Origin: an uncultured Bacteroides sp.
GTDB lineage: Bacteria > Bacteroidota > Bacteroidia > Bacteroidales > Bacteroidaceae
Length of the DNA stretch: 64,000 nucleotides
Direction: 5' to 3'
Assembly (NCBI GenBank): GCA_949296575.1
Contig: CASFPE010000034.1
Span: forward strand, 52,062-116,061
Below, in pieces: positions 25,868-35,982 of this stretch. The notes beneath the pieces were generated by a model. That model had not been told where the DNA came from. It searched no databases and saw only the letters and a program-made list of their open reading frames with translations. The first letter of the stretch is position 1. Each line of letters begins with the position of its first letter. A program made the translations under genes and the position numbers.

Positions 25868-26587
25868 ATGAACTTGCTATTCGTTTTGGCACAAGCTGCT
25901 TCACAAGTGACGGATTCCATCGGAACGAATCCCGTACTGACTCCCGTAAAGACAGAACCGGAAATCAACATGCTGGACATGGCCATGAAAGGGGGATGGA
26001 TCATGATTGTCCTGGCCGTGTTGTCCGTCATCTGCTTTTACATCTTCTTTGAAAGGATTTACGTGATCCGCAAAGCCCGCAAAGAAGACCCCCGCTTCAT
26101 GGACCGCATCAAAGACTACATCTCCAGCGGGGAAGTGAAATCAGCCATCAACTATTGCCAGATGACCGACACGCCTGCGGCACGCATGATTGAAAAAGGC
26201 ATCTCGCGCATGGGACGGCCGGTGCAAGACGTGCAGGCAGCCATCGAAAACGTAGGCAACCTTGAAGTGTCGGCTCTTGAAAAAGGACTGCCCATCATGG
26301 CAACCATCGCCGCCGGTGCGCCGATGCTGGGATTCTTGGGCACCGTGACTGGCATGGTGCGCGCCTTTTGGGAAATGGCAAACGCCGGAAACAACATCGA
26401 CATCACCTTGTTGTCAGGCGGCATCTATGAGGCCATGATCACCACCGTGGGAGGACTCATCGTGGGCATCATCGCCATGTTCGCCTACAACTATCTGGTG
26501 ACGCTCATCGACGGCATCGTCAACAAAATGGAAGCCAAGACGATTGCTTTCCTCGATTTATTGAACGAACCCGAAAAAAAAGACTGA
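25868..26587 (+). CDS. exbB: MotA/TolQ/ExbB proton channel family protein
   Basis: 239 residues with three membrane segments (about 40-60, 140-160, 185-205). Family motif ATIAAGAPMLGFLGTVTGMV spans the second membrane segment, and TTVGGLIVGIIAMFAYN the third. With ExbD it uses proton flow to drive TonB and so TonB-dependent uptake at the outer membrane. First gene of exbB-exbD-tonB with gaps of 4 and -4 bp. Confidence 0.93.
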   Translation: MNLLFVLAQAASQVTDSIGTNPVLTPVKTEPEINMLDMAMKGGWIMIVLAVLSVICFYIFFERIYVIRKARKEDPRFMDRIKDYISSGEVKSAINYCQMTDTPAARMIEKGISRMGRPVQDVQAAIENVGNLEVSALEKGLPIMATIAAGAPMLGFLGTVTGMVRAFWEMANAGNNIDITLLSGGIYEAMITTVGGLIVGIIAMFAYNYLVTLIDGIVNKMEAKTIAFLDLLNEPEKKD

Positions 26588-26591
26588 AAAC

Positions 26592-27011
26592 ATGGCACTG
26601 AAAAGAAGGACTAAAATATCACCTGCCTTCAGCATGGCCTCCATGACAGACATCATTTTCCTCTTGCTGATATTTTTCATGATCACCTCCACCGTGGTGT
26701 CGCCCAACGCCATCAAGGTGCTGTTGCCGCAAGGAAAACAACAAACGTCTGCCAAGCCCCTTGCAAGGGTCATCATCGACAAGGAACTGAACTATTACGC
26801 CGGATTCGGGAATGAAGCAGAAATGCCGGTCCGCATCGATGAACTTCCCGCATTCCTGCAAGACTGCGCACGGCGCGAGCCGGAAATGTACGTGGCACTG
26901 TATGCCGACGAAAGCGTGCCTTACCGGGAAATCGTCCGGATACTGAACATTGCCAACGAAAACCATTTCAAAATGGTGCTGGCCACACGCCCGCCAGAGA
27001 ACAATCCATGA
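26592..27011 (+). CDS. exbD: ExbD/TolR biopolymer transport protein
   Basis: 139 residues: one N-terminal membrane helix with the key acidic residue (SMTDIIFLLLIFFMITST, Asp near residue 18) and a periplasmic domain ending in VRILNIANENHFKMVLATR. The Asp is the proton-carrying residue of the ExbB-ExbD motor. The stop overlaps the tonB-like start by 4 bp. Confidence 0.92.
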   Translation: MALKRRTKISPAFSMASMTDIIFLLLIFFMITSTVVSPNAIKVLLPQGKQQTSAKPLARVIIDKELNYYAGFGNEAEMPVRIDELPAFLQDCARREPEMYVALYADESVPYREIVRILNIANENHFKMVLATRPPENNP

Positions 27012-27811
27012 CCATGCCCAAGCGAACAAAAAGAGACAACCGGCAAATTGTCAGCATCATCGGCACGGCAGCTGTCCATGCACTCGCCATCGCCTTGCTC
27101 CTCATGATGCACATCCGCCAACCGCAAAGGCAGGAGGAAGAAGGGGTGGCCGTCGTGATGGAAGGCTTGAGTTCTTCGGGAGGGACTCACAACCCATACG
27201 CCATGACCGAAGTGGACATCATGGAAGCCGCACCGGCTGCACCGGCTGCACCGGCTGAAGAAACAGCAGAAAGCCTCATCACGCAAGAAGAAGAAAGCAC
27301 CGTTTCCCTGCCGGAAGAAAGAAAAACCGAAGAACCTTCCCCGCAGCCCCAAGAAAAGACTGAAGCCGAAAAACGCGCCGAAGCGGAACAAGCCGCCGCG
27401 CAACAGGCAGCACACGACATCATGGGCGCGTTCAGCAAAGGCGCACAAATGAAAGGACAGCCGCAAGACACGAATCCCGGAGGTGCCGGCAATGCCAACA
27501 ACGCCACACCGGGCAACGAACTTCCAGGCAACGGAGGCTATGGCTCATTCGACTTGCAAGGCAGGGAACTGGGGGAAGAAGGGTTGCCACGCCCCGCCTA
27601 CAACACACAAGACGAGGGACGTGTGGTGGTCACCATCACGGTGAATCCCAAAGGCGAAGTAATTGGCACCCAAATCAACAAACGCACCAATACGAACAAT
27701 CCCCTGCTGCGGAAGGCCGCATTGGACGCTGCAAGGAAAGCACGCTTCAACAGCATCGATGGAATCGAAAACCAGACAGGAACAATCATCTATTATTTCA
27801 AACTTAAATAA
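27008..27811 (+). CDS. TonB-like energy transducer
   Basis: 267 residues: a basic N-terminus, a membrane helix (VSIIGTAAVHALAIALLLMM with the SxxxH-like His), an Ala-Pro-Glu-rich spacer (APAAPAAPA, EEKTEAEKRAEAEQAAA) and a C-terminal TonB domain (GRVVVTITVNPKGEVIGTQI to TGTIIYYFKLK). It would span the periplasm and pass ExbBD energy to outer-membrane receptors; the Glu/Ala-rich middle also resembles TolA. Confidence 0.85.
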   Translation: MTMPKRTKRDNRQIVSIIGTAAVHALAIALLLMMHIRQPQRQEEEGVAVVMEGLSSSGGTHNPYAMTEVDIMEAAPAAPAAPAEETAESLITQEEESTVSLPEERKTEEPSPQPQEKTEAEKRAEAEQAAAQQAAHDIMGAFSKGAQMKGQPQDTNPGGAGNANNATPGNELPGNGGYGSFDLQGRELGEEGLPRPAYNTQDEGRVVVTITVNPKGEVIGTQINKRTNTNNPLLRKAALDAARKARFNSIDGIENQTGTIIYYFKLK

Positions 27812-27819
27812 CTGACAGG

Positions 27820-28368
27820 ATGGAAACAATCTATGTATTTTTAGCAGAAGGCTTCGAAGAAGTGGAAGCTCTGACTCCCGTGGATGTGCTGCGGAGAGGA
27901 GGGCTGAACGTGAAAACCGTCTCCATGAACCAGCAAAAAACGGTGAAAGGCGCCCATAATGTCCCCGTGGAATGCGACGTGGTGTTTGAAGAAGAATCTT
28001 TCGGACACGCCGCCATGCTCGTATTGCCCGGCGGGCTTCCCGGAGCCACCAACCTGGATGGCCACGAAGGCTTGCGCAAACTGATATTAAACATGAACGC
28101 TTCGCAAAAGCCATTGGCCGCCATTTGCGCCGCACCGATGGTGTACGGGAACTTAGGCTTATTGGAAGGCAAGAAAGCCACTTGCTACCCCGGCTTCGAG
28201 AAATTCCTGAAAGGCGCGGAATATACGGCACGCCTTGTGGAAAAAGACGGCAACTTCATCACGGGGAAAGGGCCGGGCGCATCCATGGATTTCGCTTTCG
28301 CCATATTGGAACACTTCTGCGGGAAAGAAAAAGCCGATGAACTGAAAGCCGGCATGATGGTGGAATAA
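27820..28368 (+). CDS. DJ-1/PfpI family protein (YajL-like)
   Basis: 182 residues of the class I glutamine-amidotransferase-like fold. Glu15/16 in LAEGFEEVEALTPVDVLRR, LVLPGGLPGATNL, and the nucleophile Cys in LAAICAAPMVYGN near residue 105. DJ-1 members act as glyoxalase/deglycase or redox chaperones; the exact role is not readable here. It lies 8 bp after the tonB-like gene and 15 bp before ispD, in the same operon. Confidence 0.9.
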   Translation: METIYVFLAEGFEEVEALTPVDVLRRGGLNVKTVSMNQQKTVKGAHNVPVECDVVFEEESFGHAAMLVLPGGLPGATNLDGHEGLRKLILNMNASQKPLAAICAAPMVYGNLGLLEGKKATCYPGFEKFLKGAEYTARLVEKDGNFITGKGPGASMDFAFAILEHFCGKEKADELKAGMMVE

Positions 28369-28383
28369 AAAGGAATGCAAGGC

Positions 28384-29049
28384 ATGGAAAAGCATATTCT
28401 GATTGTGGCCGGAGGCAAAGGGCTGCGGATGGGAAGCGAAATGCCCAAGCAATTCCTCCCGCTGAAAGGCCGCCCCATCCTGATGCGGACCATCGAAAGG
28501 TTCTACCAATACGACCCGCAAATAGGCATCGTCCTCGTGCTTCCCAAAGACCAGCAAGCGTATTGGAAGGAGCTTTGCGAGGAATATGCTTTTTCATTGC
28601 CCCACCTCATTGCCGATGGAGGAGAGACACGCTTCCATTCGGTAAAGAACGGGCTGTGTGCCATTCCGGCAAACAACGGCTTGATAGGCGTTCACGACGG
28701 GGTACGCCCGTTCGTGTCCATAGATGCCATACAAAGATGCTACCAGGAAGCAGCGACGAAACAAGCGGTGGTACCCGTCATTGAAATCCATGAAAGCATC
28801 CGGCGCATCACTTCATCCGGAAGCCAAGCAGCCAACAGGGAGGAATACAAATTGGTGCAAACACCGCAAGTGTTTTCCGCACGGCTTCTCAAAAAAGCCT
28901 ACGAGCAGGATTATTCCCCTGCCTTCACCGACGACGCATCGGTAGTAGAAGCTGTGGGGATACAAGTGCATTGCATAAAAGGCAACCGGGAAAACATCAA
29001 ACTGACCACGCCTTTCGACCTCAAAATCGCAAACGCACTAATGGAGTAA
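28384..29049 (+). CDS. ispD: 2-C-methyl-D-erythritol 4-phosphate cytidylyltransferase
   Basis: 221 residues from the second ATG ([13 protein letters not shown]), which has an upstream AAGG; an ATG three codons earlier is possible. It makes CDP-ME in the MEP isoprenoid pathway. Motifs: [19 protein letters not shown] (CTP binding, Arg and Lys), [10 protein letters not shown] near 105, and [14 protein letters not shown] at the end. dxr of the same pathway lies 14 kb away. Confidence 0.94.
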   Translation: MEKHILIVAGGKGLRMGSEMPKQFLPLKGRPILMRTIERFYQYDPQIGIVLVLPKDQQAYWKELCEEYAFSLPHLIADGGETRFHSVKNGLCAIPANNGLIGVHDGVRPFVSIDAIQRCYQEAATKQAVVPVIEIHESIRRITSSGSQAANREEYKLVQTPQVFSARLLKKAYEQDYSPAFTDDASVVEAVGIQVHCIKGNRENIKLTTPFDLKIANALME

Positions 29050-29050
29050 G

Positions 29051-31144
29051 ATGTTCGACCTGGCAACGCAAGACATAACTTACCTTCCGGGAGTGGGTCC
29101 CCACAGGGCAGACATCCTGAATAAGGAACTGAACATCCGCTCCCTCCACGACCTTCTTTATTACTTTCCCTACAAATACGTGGACCGCAGCCGCATTTAT
29201 AACATAAAGGAAGTGAACGGCAACATGCCCTACATCCAACTGAAAGGGTACATCCTCAGCTTCGAGACGTTCGGCGAAGGAAGACAACGCCGCTTGGTGG
29301 CACACTTTTCTGACAATACCGGGCTTGTGGACTTGGTATGGTTCCAAGGCATCAAGTACGTTACCGGGAAATACAAAGCCAACCAAGAGTACATCGTATT
29401 CGGCAAACCGGGCATCTTCAACGGGCGCATCAACATCGCTCATCCTGACATCGACATCCCTTCTAACACAACAACTGCCCCTCCGGGACTGCGACCCTAT
29501 TACAACACAACGGAAAAAATGAAACGCAGTTCCCTCAACTCACACGCTATTGAAAAGTTGGAATGCACCCTGCTCGGCAGAATCACTTCCCTGAAAGAAA
29601 CGCTCCCGGCATACCTTCTCAAGGAACATCACCTGATAGGGTTGGAGGAAGCCTTGCGAAACATCCATTTCCCCAAAGATGCCAATTGGCTAAGCAAAGC
29701 CCAACTGCGCCTGAAATTTGAAGAACTTTTTTATCTCCAACTCGACATCCTGCAATACAGCAAGGAAAGGCAAAGGAAATACAACGGCTTTGTATTCAAC
29801 AGAATTGGAGAAGCTTTCAACACCTTCTACCAACGCAACCTCCCCTTTCCCCTGACCGATGCGCAAAAACGGGTGCTGAAAGAAATACGCAAAGACGTGG
29901 GAAGCGGCAAACAAATGAACCGGTTGCTGCAAGGCGACGTGGGAAGCGGCAAGACATTGGTGGCACTCATGAGCATGCTGATGGCCATCGACAACGGGTT
30001 TCAAAGCTGCATGATGGCACCCACCGAAATTCTTGCCAACCAACATTACCAGACTCTCTGCGACTTCCTCCACGGCATGCACATACGGGTGGAATTGCTC
30101 ACCGGCTCCATCAAAGGGAAGAAACGGCAAGAAATCCTCGCTGGCTTGATCACAGGAGATGTCCATATCCTGATCGGCACACATGCCATCATCGAAGACA
30201 CGGTGGCTTTTTCCCACCTTGGCTTGGTCATTATCGATGAGCAGCACCGCTTCGGAGTGGCACAACGGGCAAAACTATGGAAAAAGAACGCCACACCCCC
30301 GCATATCCTCGTCATGACTGCCACGCCGATTCCAAGGACATTGGCCATGACTTTGTATGGAGACTTGGATGTGTCGGTCATCGACCAGCTTCCTCCCGGG
30401 CGCAAACCCATCGAAACGCGCCACCTGTTCGACAACCGGCGCGATGCCCTCTACAACTTCATCCGCAAACAAATCCAAGAAGGACGGCAAGTATACATCG
30501 TGTATCCCCTCATCCAAGAAAGCGAGAAAATCGACATCAAGAACTTGGAAGACGGATACATGCACATCTGCGAGGCATTCCCGGAATGCCAAGTCTGCAA
30601 AGTGCATGGAAAGATGAAACCGGCAGAGAAAGACGAAGAGATGCAACGCTTCGTGCAGGGAGAGGCACAAATCATGGTTTCCACCACCGTCATTGAAGTA
30701 GGCGTGAACGTTCCCAACGCTTCGGTCATGGTCATTGAAAATGCGGAACGTTTCGGGCTTTCCCAACTGCACCAATTGCGGGGAAGGGTGGGACGCGGTG
30801 CCGACCAATCGTATTGCATCCTTGTTACCGGATACAAACTGAGCGAAGAAACCCGGAAAAGGATTGAAATCATGACCAAAAGTAACGACGGATTTGAGAT
30901 TGCAGAAGCCGACCTCAAGCTGAGAGGCCCCGGTGACTTGGAAGGCACGCAACAAAGCGGTATTGCCTTCCACCTGAAAATAGCCGACCTTGCACACGAC
31001 GGACAGTTGCTGCAATACGCACGGCAGGCAGCGCAAAAGCTCATCGGCCTCGACCCCGAATGCACACATGAAGAAAACCGCATCGTTTGGGAACAGCTGA
31101 GAAAGCTGAGAAACGAGAACACAAATTGGAGCGACATCAGCTAA
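29051..31144 (+). CDS. recG: ATP-dependent DNA helicase RecG
   Basis: 697 residues, normal length. An N-terminal wedge/OB domain (about 60-170) that binds branched DNA, then an SF2 helicase with GDVGSGKT (about 297-304), DEQHRFGV (DEAH box, near 396) and TATPIPRTLA, then QLHQLRGRVGRGADQSYC. RecG remodels stalled forks and Holliday junctions. It starts 1 bp after ispD, so it is the last gene of the exbB operon. Confidence 0.96.
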   Translation: MFDLATQDITYLPGVGPHRADILNKELNIRSLHDLLYYFPYKYVDRSRIYNIKEVNGNMPYIQLKGYILSFETFGEGRQRRLVAHFSDNTGLVDLVWFQGIKYVTGKYKANQEYIVFGKPGIFNGRINIAHPDIDIPSNTTTAPPGLRPYYNTTEKMKRSSLNSHAIEKLECTLLGRITSLKETLPAYLLKEHHLIGLEEALRNIHFPKDANWLSKAQLRLKFEELFYLQLDILQYSKERQRKYNGFVFNRIGEAFNTFYQRNLPFPLTDAQKRVLKEIRKDVGSGKQMNRLLQGDVGSGKTLVALMSMLMAIDNGFQSCMMAPTEILANQHYQTLCDFLHGMHIRVELLTGSIKGKKRQEILAGLITGDVHILIGTHAIIEDTVAFSHLGLVIIDEQHRFGVAQRAKLWKKNATPPHILVMTATPIPRTLAMTLYGDLDVSVIDQLPPGRKPIETRHLFDNRRDALYNFIRKQIQEGRQVYIVYPLIQESEKIDIKNLEDGYMHICEAFPECQVCKVHGKMKPAEKDEEMQRFVQGEAQIMVSTTVIEVGVNVPNASVMVIENAERFGLSQLHQLRGRVGRGADQSYCILVTGYKLSEETRKRIEIMTKSNDGFEIAEADLKLRGPGDLEGTQQSGIAFHLKIADLAHDGQLLQYARQAAQKLIGLDPECTHEENRIVWEQLRKLRNENTNWSDIS

Positions 31145-31213
31145 TTGCCCTGCCAAAGCCTGCAATCCACAAAAAAAACGTTAACAAGCATTCGACGTGT
31201 CGCACGAAAGACG

Positions 31214-31221
31214 TATCTTTG
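31214..31221 (+). promoter_or_regulatory. -7 box for the M23/LysM peptidase
   Basis: TATCTTTG, with a weak TTCG at the -33 distance (31191-31194). It gives an 85-nt leader. Confidence 0.5.
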
Positions 31222-31309
31222 GACAATTTATTAATTTCACTATTCCCAACTACAGGAAAGCGGAATCCCCGCCCTGTGCAAATGATGAATACATAGATAA
31301 CGAAGTGCA

Positions 31310-32140
31310 ATGAATTTCAAGTGGATCAAGACAACAACCCTTATCGCAACGCTAATCATCACCAGCATCAACGCATCCGCACAAGACCTTCTCGCAAGGC
31401 AAGCCCCGATAGACCGGAAACTGAAAGCAGTCGATTCATTGGCTTTGCAAAAACAACTGAAAGCAGAATTGTCAAAATACCCAGCCTGCAACCTCTACCC
31501 TACATGGGACAATGAACGGGTACACGTGTATGGAGACGCAACAACCGTACCCGATACATTCCGAATAGACCTTACAGGGTTCTGCATGCCCACGCCCAGC
31601 ACAAGAATCACCTCGCAATTCGGCCCAAGATGGCGCAGGATGCACAACGGGTTAGACGTGAAAGTCAACATCGGCGACACCATCGTCTCTGCCTTCGACG
31701 GGAAAGTAAGAGTGGTGAAATACGAACGGAAAGGCTATGGGAAGTATGTGGTCATCCGGCATGAAAACGGGCTGGAAACCATTTACGGGCATCTTTCCAA
31801 GCAACTTGTGAAAACAGACCAAGTGGTGAAAGCAGGCCAACCTATCGGATTAGGCGGAAACACAGGCCGTTCCACAGGGCCGCACCTTCATTTCGAAACA
31901 CGATTCGTGGGCATCGCCCTCAATCCCGTCCTGATGTTCGACTTCCCTCACCAAGATGTCACGGCAGACTCTTACCTGTTTGTCAAAAAGAAAGCGCCCC
32001 AATATTACAGGGTGAAGAAAGGCGACTGCCTCTCCAAGATAGCCACCCGCAATGGGGTATCTGTAAATACATTATGCAAGTTGAACCACATCACGCGAAA
32101 CACCATACTGAGACCCGGGCAGGTGCTGAAATGTTCTTGA
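31310..32140 (+). CDS. M23 family metallopeptidase with C-terminal LysM
   Basis: 276 residues. Signal peptide (TTLIATLIITSINASAQ), then an M23/LytM domain at about 95-205 with zinc ligands His and Asp in RRMHNGLDVKVNIGDT and the HxH in STGPHLHFETR, and a LysM domain at about 225-275 (YYRVKKGDCLSKIATRNGVS). It should cut peptidoglycan cross-bridges in the periplasm and bind glycan through LysM. It has its own promoter, and 107 bp without a gene separate it from DUF1599. Confidence 0.92.
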   Translation: MNFKWIKTTTLIATLIITSINASAQDLLARQAPIDRKLKAVDSLALQKQLKAELSKYPACNLYPTWDNERVHVYGDATTVPDTFRIDLTGFCMPTPSTRITSQFGPRWRRMHNGLDVKVNIGDTIVSAFDGKVRVVKYERKGYGKYVVIRHENGLETIYGHLSKQLVKTDQVVKAGQPIGLGGNTGRSTGPHLHFETRFVGIALNPVLMFDFPHQDVTADSYLFVKKKAPQYYRVKKGDCLSKIATRNGVSVNTLCKLNHITRNTILRPGQVLKCS

Positions 32141-32247
32141 CAAACGCCTCGCGGGAACGAAGCCGCGCCATGGGACTTTTGCCATTGCCTGCAAGCGGAT
32201 GGCAGGAACGCCCTTTTTGTTGAACCAACAAGACTCCAAGAAAAAAA

Positions 32248-32793
32248 ATGGAAGATACGAAACAACAATTTGAACACATCATAAGCCTTTGCCGCGAACT
32301 GTTCGCCAACAAGCTTCATGACTACGGAGCTTCATGGCGCATCATGCGGCCCACCTCGCTCACGGACCAAATCCTCATCAAAGCCAACCGGATAAGAAGC
32401 TTGGAGACGAAAGGCGTGGCCATGGTAGACGAAGGCATCCGGCCGGAATTCATCGGCATCGTGAACTACGGGATCATCGGACTCATCCAATTAGAGGCGG
32501 GTTATTCTGACACGATTGACATCACCAATGAAAAAGCACTTGAACTGTATGACCAACATGCACGCAAGGCACTGGAACTGATGTTTGCCAAGAACCATGA
32601 CTACGACGAGGCATGGCGGAAGATGCGCGTCAGTTCGTACACCGACTTGATATTAATGAAAATATACCGCACCAAACAGATTGAAAGCCTTCACGGGGAA
32701 ACCATCGTCTCGGAAGGCATCGATGCCAACTACATGGACATGGTGAACTATGCCGTATTCGGATTAATCAAACTGGAATATGGAGAAGAATGA
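32248..32793 (+). CDS. DUF1599 domain-containing protein (two copies)
   Basis: 181 residues made of two similar halves: LFANKLHDYGASWRIMRPTS and MFAKNHDYDEAWRKMRVSSY, each followed by LTDxILxKxxRxxxLE and a VNYG/AIxGLIxLE helix. This is the DUF1599 pattern of Bacteroidota, with conserved His-Asp-Tyr-Trp residues. The helical repeats resemble MazG/dUTPase-type folds, but no activity is established. The end overlaps the DoxX-like gene by 14 bp. Confidence 0.88.
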   Translation: MEDTKQQFEHIISLCRELFANKLHDYGASWRIMRPTSLTDQILIKANRIRSLETKGVAMVDEGIRPEFIGIVNYGIIGLIQLEAGYSDTIDITNEKALELYDQHARKALELMFAKNHDYDEAWRKMRVSSYTDLILMKIYRTKQIESLHGETIVSEGIDANYMDMVNYAVFGLIKLEYGEE

Positions 32794-34102
32794 GTTCATG
32801 CATAAGGTCATAGGCATTTGGGTGAACTTGTGCAGGTTTACCCTTGCTTTGGTTTTCATCTTCTCTGGATTCGTGAAAAGCGTGGATCCTTTAGGCACAT
32901 GCTACAAGATAGAAGACTATCTGGCAGCATTCGGATGGACAGGCATTGTGCCTGCTTTCATCCCGTTGCCTGCTTCCATCCTGCTTGCCATTGTGGAGTT
33001 CACGCTGGGCATTTATTTCCTGTTCGGGATACGGCGCAGGATAAGCACCTTGCTGATACTCCTCATCATGCTTTTCATGACCCCGTTGACCCTTTACCTG
33101 GCAATAGAAGATCCGGTATCGGATTGCGGATGTTTCGGGGATGCCGTCATCCTTTCCAATTGGGCAACGTTTTGGAAGAACGTGGCCTTGCTCGTTGCCG
33201 CCCTCTCTGTATTCAAATGGGGAAACCGCATCATCCGCCTCATCAGCGAAAAGTCGCAATGGCTCGTGAGCGTGTACACATTGGCATTCATCACAGGGAT
33301 AGCCATATACAGCCTGCACTACCTGCCCATCCTGGATTTCCGCCCTTACAAGACAGGCGCCAACATCCGTGAAGGCATGGAAATCCCCGCAGGAGCGAAG
33401 CCCAATGTTTACGAGAGCGTCTTCATCTTGGAGAAGAACGGAGTGAAGAAAGAGTTCACTTTAGAGAACTACCCGGATAGCACATGGACTTTCGTCGACT
33501 CGCGCACGGTGCTGAAAGAGAAAGGCTATGAACCTCCTATCCATGACTTTTCCATCACAAGGGCGGACGACGGGGAGGACATCACGGAAGAAGTGCTGAA
33601 CGACAGCAATTACACTTTCCTGCTCATCGCCCACCAGATAGACAAGGCGAGCGACAGCAACATCGACTTAATCAACGAAATCTATGATTACAGCGTGGAC
33701 AACGGATACAAGTTTTATTGCCTCACGTCCTCTGCCGGGGAAAGCATCCACGGATGGATGGGCAGGACAGGCGCAGAATACCCGTTCTGCTATGCGGACG
33801 ACACCACATTGAAAACCATCATCCGCTCCAACCCAGGGCTTGTCTTGCTTAAGGACGGGACAGTCTACCGGAAATGGAGCCACAACAACCTGCCGGACGA
33901 ATACATGCTCAACGGGAGGCTGGAGGGCATTGAACTGGGGCAATGCGACGAAAAAAGCAAGGCGCGCACCATTGCCAACGTGACCTTGGGCTTCTTCTTC
34001 CCTTTGGCCGGGTTCATCGGCATAGACCTGCTGCTCATCCGGCGCAAGGAAAAGAAGAAACGCAAAGCCCAAGCAGGAAGCCGCGACACAGGAACAACTT
34101 AA
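32780..34102 (+). CDS. BT_3928-like DoxX/MauE-type membrane protein
   Basis: 440 residues. An N-terminal four-helix DoxX/MauE-like domain (about 10-165: FTLALVFIFSGFVKSVDPLG, then SDCGCFGDAV with a CxC pair), a further helix at about 170-190, a periplasmic thioredoxin-fold-like domain (about 270-390) without an obvious CxxC, and a C-terminal membrane helix followed by a basic tail. MauE-type proteins take part in disulfide chemistry, so a redox role is plausible. It is conserved ahead of tpiA in Bacteroidales. Confidence 0.82.
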   Translation: MEKNEFMHKVIGIWVNLCRFTLALVFIFSGFVKSVDPLGTCYKIEDYLAAFGWTGIVPAFIPLPASILLAIVEFTLGIYFLFGIRRRISTLLILLIMLFMTPLTLYLAIEDPVSDCGCFGDAVILSNWATFWKNVALLVAALSVFKWGNRIIRLISEKSQWLVSVYTLAFITGIAIYSLHYLPILDFRPYKTGANIREGMEIPAGAKPNVYESVFILEKNGVKKEFTLENYPDSTWTFVDSRTVLKEKGYEPPIHDFSITRADDGEDITEEVLNDSNYTFLLIAHQIDKASDSNIDLINEIYDYSVDNGYKFYCLTSSAGESIHGWMGRTGAEYPFCYADDTTLKTIIRSNPGLVLLKDGTVYRKWSHNNLPDEYMLNGRLEGIELGQCDEKSKARTIANVTLGFFFPLAGFIGIDLLLIRRKEKKKRKAQAGSRDTGTT

Positions 34103-34127
34103 TTAACCCTTTTAAAACATAAATGAA

Positions 34128-34883
34128 ATGAGAAAAAACATTGTAGCCGGCAACTGGAAGATGAACAAGACCCTCCAGGAAGGCATTGAATTAGCAAAAG
34201 AACTCAACCAAATCCTGAGTGCTGAAACACCCCATTGCGACGTGATCATCTGCACGCCGTTCATCCACTTGGCATCCGTCACCCCGTTGGTAAATCCCGC
34301 AAAAATCGGCGTGGGCGCAGAAAACTGCGCCGACAAAGAATCCGGCGCTTACACGGGAGAGGTGTCGGCATCCATGGTGAAATCCACCGGCGCACAGTAC
34401 GTCATCCTCGGGCATTCCGAACGCCGCGCCTATTACCATGAGACCGTCGGCATACTGGCCGAGAAAGTGAAACTGGCATTGGCCAACGGGCTGAAGGTCA
34501 TCTTCTGCATCGGCGAAGTATTGGAAGAACGCGAAGCCGGCAAACAAAACGAAGTGGTGGCCGCACAACTGGCATCCGTGTTCTCATTACCTGCACAAGA
34601 TTTCGCCAACATCATCCTGGCTTACGAGCCTGTATGGGCTATCGGGACGGGAAAGACCGCCACGCCTGAGCAGGCACAAGAGATGCATGCCTACATCCGT
34701 TCGTTGGTGGCACAGAACTACAACGCGGAAGTGGCGGAAAACACTTCCATCCTGTACGGCGGAAGCTGCAAGCCCTCCAACGCAAAGGAACTGTTTGCCA
34801 ACCCCGACGTGGACGGAGGACTGATTGGAGGCGCGGCACTGAAAGCCGCCGACTTCAAAGGAATCATCGACGCATTCAATTAA
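34128..34883 (+). CDS. tpiA: Triosephosphate isomerase
   Basis: 251-residue TIM barrel. GNWKMN at 8-13 (Lys), VILGHSERR with His near 98, [18 protein letters not shown] (catalytic Glu and loop 6) and [12 protein letters not shown] (phosphate loop). It interconverts DHAP and glyceraldehyde-3-phosphate. An earlier ATG at 34123 is followed at once by a stop in its own frame, so 34128 is the start. Confidence 0.97.
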   Translation: MRKNIVAGNWKMNKTLQEGIELAKELNQILSAETPHCDVIICTPFIHLASVTPLVNPAKIGVGAENCADKESGAYTGEVSASMVKSTGAQYVILGHSERRAYYHETVGILAEKVKLALANGLKVIFCIGEVLEEREAGKQNEVVAAQLASVFSLPAQDFANIILAYEPVWAIGTGKTATPEQAQEMHAYIRSLVAQNYNAEVAENTSILYGGSCKPSNAKELFANPDVDGGLIGGAALKAADFKGIIDAFN

Positions 34884-34898
34884 CTCTGGCCGGAGGAC

Positions 34899-34914
34899 GG
34901 GCGCGGTTGCGCCC
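34899..34914 (+). terminator. Weak hairpin after tpiA
   Basis: GGGCGC-GGTT-GCGCCC with flanking GGA/TCC and a TTCCCTTT tail. It may only attenuate read-through into the SPOR and folE genes. Confidence 0.45.
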
Positions 34915-34942
34915 ATCCTTCCCTTTAAACCCAAGTTCCGAC

Positions 34943-35395
34943 ATGAAATGGATTTTCCTTTTTACCGCCATGGCCTGCACGCCCTGCCTGCACGCGCAAG
35001 ACATCCTGAAGGAATTGCAAACAAAAAGAAGCGGTGAAGGCACCGTCACCATCCACCAGCCGCAGGAAATCGCCACCTTGATAGGAGAGCCTGCAAAGCC
35101 TGACAGCATCACCGGCAAGAAAGGAATGCTGAAGGCCACCGGCTACCGCATCCAAGTCTATGCGGGCAACAACTCGCGCAAAGCCAAGGAAGAGGCTTTC
35201 AAGATAAGCACGCAAGTGAAAGAGTTCTTCCCCGACCTGCCCGTTTATGCCCATTTCGCGTCCCCGCGCTGGCTTTGCCGGGTGGGCGACTACAAAAGCA
35301 TCGAGGAAGCCGACGCCATGATGCGGCAGCTGAAAGCCACAGAAGTGTTCAAGGAAGTATCTATCGTGAAAGACATCATCAATATCCAGCTATGA
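34943..35395 (+). CDS. SPOR domain-containing protein
   Basis: 150 residues from the ATG that gives a signal peptide ([19 protein letters not shown]). The SPOR domain covers about 65-140 ([37 protein letters not shown]). SPOR domains bind denuded glycan strands at the division site. Its stop overlaps folE by 4 bp. Confidence 0.85.
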   Translation: MKWIFLFTAMACTPCLHAQDILKELQTKRSGEGTVTIHQPQEIATLIGEPAKPDSITGKKGMLKATGYRIQVYAGNNSRKAKEEAFKISTQVKEFFPDLPVYAHFASPRWLCRVGDYKSIEEADAMMRQLKATEVFKEVSIVKDIINIQL

Positions 35396-35982
35396 GCCTG
35401 CAAGGAACAACAGAAGCCTTCCCGCAAGAAAAGGTGGAGGCATTAATGCACCATTACAAAGAAATACTCAAACTTTTCGGGGAAGACCCCGGACGCGAAG
35501 GATTGCTGAAAACGCCCGAACGGGTGGCCAAAGCGATGCTTGCCCTCACGAAAGGCTACGAAATGGACCCGCATGAGGTATTGCGCTCCGCCAAGTTCAA
35601 AGAAGAATACAGCCAGATGGTCATCGTGAAGGACATCGACTTCTTCTCCCTTTGCGAACACCACATGATTCCCTTCTACGGAAAAGCGCACGTGGCCTAC
35701 ATCCCCAACGGATACATCACGGGGCTGAGCAAGATTGCCCGCGTGGTCGACATCTTTTCCCACCGCCTGCAAGTGCAGGAGCGCATGACTTTGCAGATAA
35801 AACAGTGCATCCAAGAGACGCTCAACCCGTTGGGCGTGATGGTGGTCGTCGAAGCGCAGCACATGTGCATGCAGATGCGCGGCGTGGAGAAGCAAAACTC
35901 CATCACCACCACTTCCGACTTTACCGGGGCGTTCAACCAGGCAAAGACACGCGAGGAGTTCATGAACCTGATTCGCCGGTGA
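35392..35982 (+). CDS. folE: GTP cyclohydrolase I
   Basis: 196 residues; converts GTP to dihydroneopterin triphosphate for folate. Zinc ligands Cys and His in [19 protein letters not shown], catalytic [17 protein letters not shown], and the third ligand in [11 protein letters not shown]. The ATG overlaps the SPOR gene stop (ATGA). The 3' end overlaps the converging lipoprotein gene by 23 bp. Confidence 0.96.
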   Translation: MSLQGTTEAFPQEKVEALMHHYKEILKLFGEDPGREGLLKTPERVAKAMLALTKGYEMDPHEVLRSAKFKEEYSQMVIVKDIDFFSLCEHHMIPFYGKAHVAYIPNGYITGLSKIARVVDIFSHRLQVQERMTLQIKQCIQETLNPLGVMVVVEAQHMCMQMRGVEKQNSITTTSDFTGAFNQAKTREEFMNLIRR